Source of the DNA: Ceriagrion tenellum
Lineage: Eukaryota > Arthropoda > Insecta > Odonata > Coenagrionidae
Assembly: GCA_963169105.1 (NCBI GenBank)
Contig: OY720639.1
Location: 83,868,593-83,932,592 of the forward strand
Direction: 5' to 3'
Length of the DNA: 64,000 nucleotides
Shown here: positions 45,950 through 55,130 of the stretch, one piece after another
Layout of the letters: every line of letters starts with the position of its first letter
Position numbering within the stretch: the first letter of the stretch is position 1
The notes under the pieces: generated by a model
Told to the model about the DNA's origin: nothing
Databases searched by the model: none
What the model saw: the letters and a program-made list of their open reading frames with translations, nothing else
Made by a program: the position numbers and the translations under genes

Positions 45950-46040
45950 TGACAACCTAGGTTTCGACATATGAAATCATCATCAGGTCCCAGGACAGGA
46001 CTGTTATAAGTCGAAACCTAGGTCGATAATAAAGTTTATG
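45937..46040. mobile_element. Foldback repeat pair with hammerhead-like motif (f)
   Basis: CATAAACTTTGTTGACAACC and CTAGGTTTCGAC on the left oppose GTCGAAACCTAGGTCGATAA and TAAAGTTTATG on the right. On the minus strand of the left arm (45950-45990) GGAC precedes the exact core CTGATGA, a weak stem II, GAAA, the palindrome ACCTAGGT, T and GTCA; GGAC pairs with GTCA over three bases. The right arm keeps the GAAA-ACCTAGGT part but not the core. Confidence 0.65.
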
Positions 46041-46460
46041 TGAAACCACTATGTTATCGCATTCATTCCCCCCTGATTATTTATATATTTTTATTCTAAT
46101 AGTACTTATTTAGTCATCTTTCGCTTTGCAGTTATGTATAAATTACTTTTTTAAGTCATTTCATGAGTATTTCATGCATTGTTTTTTGTTGGTGTTACAT
46201 TAGCTTAATCTGCCTGTAGGTTTTCGCAGGTTTTTCGCTCTCCCCTTTATGTGCGGGTGTTTTCCTTCAGTGGGTTTTTTCGTCAAGGATATCACCTCCT
46301 TACTTCCTTGGGTTTATCCCACAAATGTATATATCTTTCTTCACACTTATTCCTTGTATTTTTCTGACGAGGGGATAGATGGAAGAAGGGACTACCTTAG
46401 TCTCAATATCAATCCAATATAAACGCATTAATATTATCATTATCATTATTATTATTATAA
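46041..46460. other. Unassigned region ending in ATT repeats
   Basis: Nothing recognised apart from the ATT/ATC microsatellite at its right end. Confidence 0.35.
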
Positions 46461-46500
46461 CTTTTTAAGTCAAAACCTAGGTCATTAACAATTTTTAGGT
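46461..46500 (+). ncRNA. Truncated hammerhead-like arm (g)
   Basis: AAGTCAAAACCTAGGTC follows an ATT microsatellite (46430-46459). It has the 3' half of the motif (palindrome plus C) but no core or stem II. Confidence 0.4.
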
Positions 46501-46639
46501 GGAATTTATACGTTACAGTTTTTATTTTACCATCTGAAATTAGAACAAATTGAGTCCTAATCGTCCTCTAAATTTGAGGAGCGTCATGAAATCAGCTGAC
46601 GTGCGAGACAAAACATTCATCAAACCCGCTAACAAACCT

Positions 46640-46935
46640 TGTTGAACGGAAGCAATTTAGAAACCGCCGGGAAAAGTAACCTCATCAATGGGATCAATTA
46701 ATTTTTCGCCAGAAATAAGAAAATTAAGGTTGAAAGAGAAAGAGATGCAGTCATGAGACGCGAATGCGAGATGGATCGGATACGGCTGATTCGCTGGTTT
46801 TGACGGTTCATTTAGGGCTGCAAAGAAAATCACGCCTGCCCAAGTAATGGGATTGCACCGAGAGAGATAGCAAGCCGGGAAATAAGGTAAGGATTTCACG
46901 CCCCAACTCTTCCACAGGGCGTAAAGGTGGCTACG
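46640..46935 (-). repeat. Dispersed repeat S, copy 1
   Basis: The segment 46810-46935 (GGCTGCAAAGAAAATCACG, AAGTAATGGGATTGCACCG, AAGCCGGGAAATAAGGTAAG) matches 48785-48930. On the minus strand both read SLPYFPACYLS-CNPITWAG. Stretch 47470-47635 matches the other half of 48655-48785, so the complete repeat is the one at 48655-48930. Confidence 0.75.
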
Positions 46936-47469
46936 ACAAGGGACTGAAGTTTTAATTGAGTTCCATAGATCTCAACGCTCGTCTCCTTGAGATAAGATTA
47001 TTCCTTTAGCGGGCTGCGACGAGCTGGGCTCAAGGACTTGCTTTGTGTGTTTGTTAATAGAACTCAACGCTATAAATCATCCTCCGTGATTCGCTTGTTT
47101 TTAAAAAAACCTTCATTGTTTTTAGGCAAGAGCTACGAAACTAATATCGTCACATGTACTATTTTAAAACTGCTATCACCAAACTTTGCATGTGGGTGAG
47201 GGAAGACTGTTGAAGACTCTCTCATTCGGCTGCAAATTGCCACTATAGATAAGACGAAGTACCATTTTGAGATATCAAAAAAATAAAACACCCGTTTTCA
47301 CATCCATCATGAGTATATTAGATTAGTTCCTACAATTACCTACCACTAGGAGTTAAAGAGGCAAATACACACTAAATATGCCACAATGTAACTTATGAAC
47401 TGGGTTTTAACCAAAATAATTTCCTTCAAAACGAAAATTCATATCTAGCATGAAGATTATGCTTTGGAT

Positions 47470-47635
47470 CAGAGTGTTGACGTATCAATGACTACAGACG
47501 CTTGTTGTCCAATGTCAGAGCTAAACGGACATTAAGAGGCCATGTTTGAGAAGGGAGCTGCAGGAGCTGCCCCTGAGTGAAAGTGGAAATTTTAACATTG
47601 TCGAAACAAGCCGTACCATACCCAAGGAGCACAAG
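47470..47635 (+). repeat. Dispersed repeat S, copy 2 (partial)
   Basis: AAACGGACATTAAGAGGCCA and GTGAGTGAAAGTGGAAATTT-like words are shared with 48655-48790. Similarity stops at AAGCCGTACCAT, after which this locus continues with an unrelated open frame. Confidence 0.75.
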
Positions 47636-47903
47636 CTCCGGAAAGATCTTGAAAGACGTCCGGCATCACCATATTAAGAAATCTGGTGTTGACGGATACA
47701 GGCTTTACAATGACTATAGAATAGATTTTGCCAACGCCAAACCCCTGCGACACTCAAAAGACTACTTGAACCAAATTTTAAGAGATGATGTGAAAAATAC
47801 TATTTTCAGTGGTGGAGATCAACTAAATTATTTAATTCAGTATTGCATAGAAGATGTTTTTGTGAGTGTTATTATTATTCTTCGTATATATTATTCGTAT
47901 TAA
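47636..47903 (+). other. Orphan open frame of unknown origin
   Basis: An open frame running from within repeat S (first ATG near 47577) continues through KKSGVDGYRLYNDYRIDFAN, then LNQILRDDVKNTIFSGGDQL and YLIQYCIEDVF. The last segment is followed directly by GTGAGT, which fits a splice donor at about 47862. Composition looks protein-like and the frame is long for an AT-rich area, but I cannot match it to a family and no acceptor with a pyrimidine tract lies upstream. It might be a host exon fragment, an unknown transposon protein or chance. Confidence 0.25.
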
Positions 47904-48559
47904 AAATTCGTATATAAAATATATTCGTATTATAAATATCGTTCTTATCAATATAATTCTCTTCTTAGCTAGGTTAAACGATGTTTACCGTCTCGAAAAA
48001 TATTTTTAAATTAGGATCTTTGTATTTGTTTTCTTCTGGCCACCATAGTTAAATTAATCTATCCCTTAAATGAATCATTTTGTTTTCTTCCTACACATCT
48101 TTTCCAATTCCAAGAAAGTAATCTATCTCACGTTTTCCATTCATATACAAAACATCTTCGTAGAGCATGTCATGAAGGAACCCAAAACACGGATGACTTT
48201 ATAGGACACTTTACTTTGAAGCTGAAAAATAATGTGCACTTTTTTAGAGGGGGAAAATATGTTAATATTATTGTATTATTCGGTGGAAAGAGGGGAAATA
48301 TTCATCAAAAATACTTATTGGAGAATAAATCAGGTCATTCATTATGCGATTTCACAGTTTAGATAGTAAATACAATTTTCTAAGCTCACTGACATAAAAC
48401 GAACGCCTTTCCTGCCTGTAACTCAGAAAGATGCGGCTTGACAGCTAAGCACGATGTAAACATCAAATTAACTGGTATGCAAGTATTTATTACTAGCATG
48501 AAAATGAAATTTTTCGTCTGCCAAATTGTCTGCAAATTTTCATTGCAATGTATACGTTT

Positions 48560-48632
48560 TAAGTTAATTTTATTCGCTCGCAGTCTGTGACTATGGAACT
48601 ATCTCGCTCAAACTACCGTAATAGGACACTGT
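48560..48632 (+). mobile_element. Right-end fragment of MITE family 1
   Basis: GGAACTATCTCGCTCAAACT and ACCGTAATA resemble the right TIR of family 1. Only the last 30-40 bases match convincingly. Confidence 0.5.
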
Positions 48633-48654
48633 ACAATATTTCAGTATTCAGTAA

Positions 48655-48930
48655 ATGAGGACTACAGGCACTCGTCGTCCAATATCTGAACTAAACGGAC
48701 ATTAAGAGGCCATGTTTGAAAGGGGAGATGCAGGGGCTGCCCGTGAGTGAAAGTGGAAATTTTAGCGTCGTCAAAACAAGCCGTACCATTGAAAAGCAAT
48801 TTAGGGCTGCAAAGAAAAGCAGGCCAGCCCAAGTAATGGGATTGCACTGAGAGAGATAGCAAGCCGGGAAATAAGGTAAGGATTTCACGCTCCAACTCTT
48901 CCACAAGGCGTAAAGGTGGCTAGGTCACCT
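48655..48930 (+). repeat. Dispersed repeat S, copy 3 (fullest)
   Basis: It contains both halves that occur separately at 47470-47635 and 46810-46935. It carries a GTAAGG site in GAAATAAGGTAAGGATTTC on the plus strand. No terminal inverted repeats or tail are evident; the class is unknown. Confidence 0.75.
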
Positions 48931-49462
48931 CCACCTCCGCCTAGGCACGATCATTTCATTTGAGTGAGACATTAGGTAATAATAAAAAATGAATCCTCAG
49001 GCAGAATAAAAAAGCAAGAAGGGTGGGCAATAATGATTTAAAATAAGATAATTTCTCGAAATTCATCGCAAAAAATGTATCTTTCCCGCTTAGTATCAAT
49101 CGTTAGCGTCATTAATTGCGCCCTGGGCCACATTCCGTGTGTATTCTCCTCCGTGCGAGGCATTCACGCCTTCGTCCCCATTGTGTGCCTGGCGGAGAAT
49201 GCCGGGGACCCGGACAGGAGGCGGGCCAAGGGACAAAAGGGACTCGTCGTCCTCCGCTGAATGCATTCGCACACTCTCCTCCTTTCGACTGCCGCCCCTG
49301 GATCCGCCCGTCTTCCGCCGCCCTTCGAGTTACCGTCCATGACTGTTTGACGAGCTCCACCAATTAAGTCGCCCGTTCTCTCCAAGCAAGCATACACTCC
49401 TTCACCCTCCAGGCCACTTTCGCCTGCACTGAACTGCCTCGCTTTCCCTCAGTATGATGTCG
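48931..49462. other. GC-rich block, no gene recognised
   Basis: 49110-49370 is GC- and CpG-rich relative to the surroundings, with long open frames in several frames on both strands (up to 83 codons). No domain was recognised in any frame. Confidence 0.4.
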
Positions 49463-49545
49463 ATTAAGGTATTATTCAGCAAGATATCACTTCACATAAA
49501 ATACAATGGCTTTGACCTCATTATAGAGAAAAACATCTCACCTGT
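49463..49545 (+). mobile_element. Left-end fragment of MITE family 1
   Basis: ATTAAGGTATTATTCAGCAA, then GATATCACTTCACATA and a TGACCTCATTATAGAG stretch, follows the left 80 bases of the family 1 copies at 17068 and 19909, including the TTAA start. Confidence 0.6.
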
Positions 49546-49574
49546 CCTACGATACTAACGTTCCCGCCTTTTTA

Positions 49575-50070
49575 CCCGATTGTGGGACAAATTCACACAT
49601 TCAAAACATCTGCGACATAGCAAAAAAGAAACTAGGTTTTGTTAAGCACATAATAGGAAGGTCCACGGATGAAAAAGAAAAAGAGAGATTCCACTTTGCT
49701 CTGGTTAGCCCAGATTCAAATACGCCTGATAATTCGGGACCCTGATCATAAAAACCTTATAAAAAATTTAATAAAATACAAGGAAAAATCTTCACGCTTC
49801 GTTAAAAACAGCTACGAGCAACGCCTGCTTCACAAATTTTAGAGGGATTAAGGTGGGAGCCCCTAGAGACTCGGAAGCTACACGCTAGGCTTAGTTTGCT
49901 TGAGAAATTCAGAACTGGTGTGCATCAGAGTGAAACAGAGAATATTAATATGATGCCAAAACTACATCTCTAGGCCTGATATAAGCAAAAAACAAAGAGA
50001 GTACATTGTCGAACAGATAGGTACAAAAACTGTTCTTTCCGCGCACAATATGTAGGTTAGTTTTACACTT
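49575..50070 (+). pseudogene. CR1/L2-like LINE RT C-terminus
   Basis: In one frame (from 49596) the sequence reads HIQNICDIAKKKLGFVKHII, then GRSTDEKEKERFHFALVSPD and after some stops ILEGLRWEPLETRKLHARLS and LLEKFRTGVHQSETENINMM. A shifted frame adds CRTDRYKNCSF near 50010-50040. The order of these blocks matches the CR1/L2 C-terminal third. Internal stops near 49743, 49749 and 49803 mark it as dead. It belongs with the 3' terminus at 50340-50460. Confidence 0.85.
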
Positions 50071-50339
50071 CAGAAAAGGAAGCACTGTGCAATATTTGAA
50101 CAGCAGTATATTTTTTATGCAACTGCGGAAAATAGTACATTGAATGTGACTTGTACACAACTTGACACATATTATAACAAACATAGTAAACAGATAAATA
50201 AACGTTGCTGTGATAGAAAATAAACACATCTATAAGGAAATGTTTACATGCATGTTTAGTCAAATATTTTAAGTAAACTAAAACAATAAGCGACCACAGT
50301 AAAAAATGAGCTGCAATGGATACACTCTCATAATAAACG

Positions 50340-50460
50340 CCAACATTTCACGTCCCAAAACCTTATCCGATGCCTACATCTTTGCACGGCTGGTGTCCTA
50401 ACACCCCCAGTTAAACGCCAATGCGGAGGCTCGCAGGGTGGGGTGTAGATGTGGATCAAG
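50340..50460 (+). mobile_element. 3' end of LINE family B
   Basis: GCACGGCTGGTGTCCTAACA, then ATGCGGAGGCTCGCAGGGTG and GTGTAGATGTGGATC. The reverse of this occurs at 24748-24810. The tail is almost the same as that of family A (GGCTCGCAGGGTA plus GTAGATGTAGATG), so the two families are closely related. Confidence 0.75.
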
Positions 50461-51435
50461 AACTTTCGATTTCACCAAGTTCCACCCTACCTCTCAAAAC
50501 TCCCGTAAGTTATCAATGGGTTTTGAAAGAATGAGCACTGATTAGAATTTGGATATGCTTTGTTCAGCGTAGAATTCCCATTGGAGCACTTCCCACAGGA
50601 TCATAAGGTGTGGCGATGGAACCAAAGTTACCTATCTGGCATTATGCAACAATTCGGCATATGGGAGTTTGGAGATCAATTCATGCTGCTGGCATTCGCA
50701 GAGTTTGATTTTGGAAATTGTTAAAAAAAAACTTGGAACTATCAAAACGCTTTCACATCTATCCTTTTCAAGTTCCGCGGTAATGTCCAATTAGGACATG
50801 CTGAGGCAAATTCTTATGAATTTATTGGATAAAGAGTGTGGTCACTAACGTAAAATATAAAATTAAATTTTTAAACCCAGGTGTGAGGGTTAAAACACCC
50901 AAATCCCAGGACAGAATGCAAGTGTTTAAGTTACATTAAACCCAAACCCTTTTATCTATTTGTGTTTCAACCTTTCGTTATCACACAGTGATGCTTCAGA
51001 GAATCCTAAAAGCTGACCAAAGCAAAAAATAACTCCTAAAACTGTTACTAATATTTGGCATTGCAATAATGCCTGTTTGTTTTATTTTCATAATAGAAAT
51101 TAAATATGTACCTATGTACTATGCTTCTGTTAACCTACCCTTGATAAAAATTAGTGGCTGTGTGAAGAACTGAAACCATAATTTTTCGTCCACTGGGTAA
51201 TAAAATTGTGGTATAAGCACAATCTCAAGATTAATACAGTCTTAAAGTGATCTTAGGCCCCCATCTACACCGATTGTCCAACACTTCTAACCTCAATCAC
51301 GTCTTACTCAATATCTATATCGTCCCATACAGTGTTCAACTTTTGGTGGCAAGAGGAATGTTTTTATGTTTCATGGTTTGTGGCTCAACTATGTGGAAGT
51401 TGAATTTCACAAATGAAAAAAATCACTTTTCTTTC
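50461..51435. other. Unassigned region
   Basis: Minus-strand 50965-51012 (CTCTGAAGCATCAC-TGT-GTGATAACGAAAGG) has a perfect hairpin framed by CTGAAG and GAAA and may be a further foldback-motif relative. Otherwise nothing recognised. Confidence 0.35.
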
Positions 51436-51624
51436 TTCCACTGATTTATTTTCTTGGTACAACATGTTTCGACACTACTGTTGATGGTACCTGATGATGA
51501 TACCATTGTGTGGAAACCTGACGTGCGCTGTTGTTATATTTGTGTAAAATATGGCGTGTGAGTCGAGGCAATAAAGACCAAAGGTACATGAAACATGCTG
51601 TACCAAGAAAATAAATCAGTGGAA
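51436..51624. mobile_element. Foldback repeat pair with hammerhead-like motifs (h)
   Basis: Arms 51436-51470 and 51590-51624 are inverted copies (CTGATTTATTTTCTTGGTAC against GTACCAAGAAAATAAATCAG). Plus strand 51486-51527 has GGTAC, the exact core CTGATGA plus T, a partly paired stem II, GAAA, and GTGCG that pairs with GGTAC at four positions. Minus strand 51456-51491 has GGTAC and GTACC as perfect stem I and ACATGT as stem III but a mutated core. Confidence 0.65.
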
Positions 51625-53174
51625 TAAAACCAAGTTATTTTTTCATTTGAGGAATGTTATAATATCTCAAGTATTAAACATGGGACTCCAATGATTCAAT
51701 ATATCATCCACACCACTCTCAAATGTTCGGAAAGAGCAGTTGGTTAATCTTCTACACTTTTACAAACTTGTTGAAGCCTGGCAACACTTAAAATCGGCCA
51801 CATACGGAAGTGGAGAAAAGTTCAAGGATTTTTAATTGGCGACTAGTGAAGCTGGAGATGGCAACGCTTCGCCTGAAAAAAAATAAATTGGGTGATGGAA
51901 TTGATAAACTTACGGAATATCGATTCCCGCTTTCATTAGAAAGCCTCAAGTCCCTTCGTTTCCTTTGTTGCAGCCATTTTCTCGCCTTCTGCCCGTCCGC
52001 CCGGCGTTTCTCATCCCTTTGGAAAACTTTCTATGCGGAGAACCTATCAATTTTGGGACCCTTTTTATACGAACCCTCGACCGCTTTAAAATCCATAAAG
52101 GAAATGAATGATTCCAATATCGAGGAAGGGGTGGGAAAACAATATGGGGCCCGGCGGATAACTGAATTCCATCTCCTCCCCAGTTTTTTTGGCCATTTCT
52201 TTTGACCATTCAAAGGACCTCGGGATAAAATTTTTTATCCATTTTTAATTCTCGTTCCTTTCATAGTTTTTGGATCGAAAATTCTCCCCGCGCACAACAC
52301 TTTCCCTTTCTTCTTCCGCTGGACCCGGAAAATTTTCATTTTCACTTCCTTCGTCACCTTTCCCACCAAAGTGGAAAGAAAAACCTTCCAGAAACGATAA
52401 TTGATTTCATCTCCATATTTTCGCTTTCCTCATTCATTTGGGCAAATGAAACTATTCCATAATTTTTTTATTTGCCATCATCACGAAAAATATCCCAATT
52501 ATTATTTTAACATTTTTTTCATCAAAGCATTAATAGACGAGGGAAGTTACATTGGATATCAAGTTTTTATACGTGAGTGGGCCAGGAATAAAATAATGGA
52601 ATGGTAATAGATACTGCAATTAGTCTTCCACTACATTTAAAAAACAAAAATATCAGGAAAAATTTCAACCGAATTGACGCATTTTTTAACGAATTCGTGA
52701 CAAAATCATGAGTGCCGAGAAAATTCAATTTTGGAACGTGGTAGAAAATCATGGCAAAACTCCATCAAGCACTCAATTTTCCTGCTACAGCATGTTCCAT
52801 CTCTTTTCACATATAAACAAGCAATAACGGCTGATATCATTTAGCTAGTCTTATAAAGGGCGATATAATATTGTGTTCGTTGTTTATTGCCTTCATTTAT
52901 GGAATAGTAATTTAAAATGGAATTCCAAAAAAAGAAATTCCAATATTCTCACGTTATTGAGCTCAAGCTTCATCATCATATCATAATTCTACAATACCAT
53001 GCATTAAATCGCAAAGTGAAATATTCATCTTTAAAGTCTCAGTCGATTCCTCATGATTTTCAGTATTCGGACCCGAAAAACCTTTTGTAGTCACAAACTT
53101 GGTCCTTTAAATGAATTTTCCAAACATTAGACATTTAACAACAATAACATGATCTTTTTTATAAGAAAAGAACA
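51625..53174. other. Unassigned region
   Basis: A 131-codon frame at 51810-52205 and opposite-strand frames overlap it without domains. Nothing else recognised. Confidence 0.35.
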
Positions 53175-53549
53175 TTGTTATACTTCCACAGAAATTTTTC
53201 TCACACAATGATCTGGATTTCGACAATACCTCTTCCATTATCACGGTATGCATAGACAATTATAGCGAGCTTATATACATTTACGAACCAGGAATGGAGG
53301 AGGGAAATGGGTGGAGGGTGGGAATGAAATGACGTTTAGGAAGGGGAAGTTATGTGAGATGACGTAGCCGGAGGACGTGAGTGAAGAAGGAGGTTTGTTT
53401 AATCCCCACCCTCCACCCTTTTTCCCGTCCATTCCCAGTACAGAATTTTACATAATATCACGATCATTGTACACGTATTTCTTGATAATGACATAAGTAT
53501 TGTCAAAAAATGGGTCGGTGTGTGAGAATAAATTTTGTGGAAATATAAC
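53175..53549. mobile_element. Foldback repeat pair with hammerhead-like motifs (k)
   Basis: Left arm 53175-53245 and right arm 53481-53549 are diverged inverted copies (GTTATACTTCCACAGAAATT against TTTTGTGGAAATATAAC; CACACAATGATCTGG against its relative GGGTCGGTGTGTG). Left, minus strand: GATAAT, GGAAGAGGTATTGTC, GAAA, then ATC-CA-GAT and C. Right, plus strand: TTGATAAT, stem II GACA/TGTC, AAAA. The spacer 53285-53410 is G-rich, as in pair (b). Confidence 0.55.
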
Positions 53550-53639
53550 TAAATTTTTTTCGTGAGAGCATGTTATCTATTACTAATTTCCAAAAGATAT
53601 CGCCTGATACATTAAGTTTTAATGCCCAGCGAGTTACTC

Positions 53640-53745
53640 GTAGACATTGCCATGAGAAAAACTCGACCTGGACCGGGAATCGAACCATAAACCTATAGTT
53701 TGCTGGACCAATGTGCAGACAACTAAGCTATCCAGGCTTCCTAAT
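53640..53745 (-). mobile_element. tRNA-derived sequence (SINE head or tRNA pseudogene)
   Basis: On the minus strand GCCTGGATAGCTTAGTTGTC carries an A box (TAGCTTAGTTGTCTG) and, about 50 bases on, GGTTCGATTCCCGGTCC carries a B box. GCCTGGA and TCCAGGT can pair as a 7-bp acceptor stem. The T stem is mismatched, so a functional tRNA is doubtful. Confidence 0.6.
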
Positions 53746-54985
53746 TCTCGTGGCAAAATTGTTTTTCGACGAATACAATTAAACTAGATATTAAGCCCTT
53801 GCGGATCATCCAAGATGGCAACGCAACGAGTTAATCGTATCTCAAACCTTTCACAGGAGATGTATCATCAAAATTGTTAGATCCATTTTAGAGTCGAATT
53901 TTACATAGCTCATACATACTTGCTTACTTGCTTAGTAGTACAAGGTAGAGTAGCGACGATTATATACGCTCTCGTATTTCATTTTCAAAATTCCAAAACT
54001 CTTTATGGAGAAGTCTCTTTGAGATGTCGAACCGGCCAGGCTTCCGTCTTCCAATTCTCAGAATTCCCACACATCCCCTCTCATCCATCCGGTATTCACC
54101 GCATATTTTTTACCCTCCTCCTTTTGGTGCGTCAAGGGGGGGGGGTAGTGGGGGTGGAAAGGGCAGGTCAGACCATCCATCTGTCTGGGGTGGTGCCCAT
54201 ATTACGATTCGGACTGCTTTAGTAGACTCCTATATAGAGCATATGTGTGCGGAAATCCCCTTCGCTTGAGAGAAGTCCGCTTCCACCTCTGCATCAGACC
54301 CTGCAGTCTCGCCCCTCCACTACGGGACCCGAATTCCTTTGCCGCGGCTTTCCTCTCTTTCCCTTGGAGACGGACGAAAAGAGTAGAGGGTGGTTTGGGG
54401 GGGTTCCACTACCCCCCTGCTCACTGCTCCACCTTGCATTTTAGTCTTCCCACTCTCCAGCGTCTCTCCTTCCGCCCATATTTATTTCCTGGAAATCCAG
54501 GAATGCCTTCTACCCTCCCTCAACCTCCCCTCTAAACCCCTTCTCAGTCCTCTATCCACTGGTGTAGATCGCAAGTGATTCTTTGTTGTTTTTCTTACAT
54601 TTATTTCTTTTTTTCGAGGGTTTGGACTAGATGTGGGACGCATCCTATATTTTTCTCGAATCCGAATTCGGGTCTGAATCCTATAAGGTTCTCCAATACC
54701 AAGAATAGCTCGAATACTTTTGTATAAAGAACAAGGAGCTGAAATTCCAAGCTTTGTTCCACGGTTGAGAGATTTTCAACACACACACACATGTTTTGAC
54801 CTTCCGTTGTAAACACTGGTGCTCAAGAGGATCTTGAAAATTGGCCGATGCCAAAGAAAAGGATGGAATTATTAATTGCCAGTCACTTTGTTGTATAATT
54901 GAGTACGGCATCGTTTGCATGGATAAAGATTATTTATATAGATTAAAAAATAGAATTAACGGTATCCGGCAAGATATTGTCGTGA
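53746..54985. other. Unassigned region, pyrimidine-rich in the middle
   Basis: 54040-54560 is C/T-rich with overlapping open frames (up to 100 codons) in different frames; these are low-complexity and not gene-like. Confidence 0.4.
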
Positions 54986-55130
54986 ATTAAAAAAAAGTTT
55001 TTTATGTCCACCATTCCAACGCGTTTCTACGATTAAAGCTTCTTCATCAGGTTCAATCACTTGTACCTGATGATACCTGACTTGTACTTGATGACGACGC
55101 TTTAAGCGTCAAAATGTGTTGTACAAATAC
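54986..55130. mobile_element. Foldback repeat with hammerhead-like motifs (i)
   Basis: Plus strand 55082-55126 forms all three stems: TTGTAC (55082-55087) pairs perfectly with GTACAA (55121-55126), stem II is GACGC-TTTAA-GCGTC, and the core is TTGATGAC, with AAAA in place of GAAA. Minus strand 54995-55060 carries CCTGATGA, GAAA and the palindrome ACGCGT followed by T. The two halves face each other around CTTGTACCTGATGATACCTG. Confidence 0.6.

Noticed and set aside
46011..46030. Active hammerhead on the plus strand of pair (f)
   Set aside because: The right arm lacks the CTGATGA core, so it cannot be catalytic as it stands.
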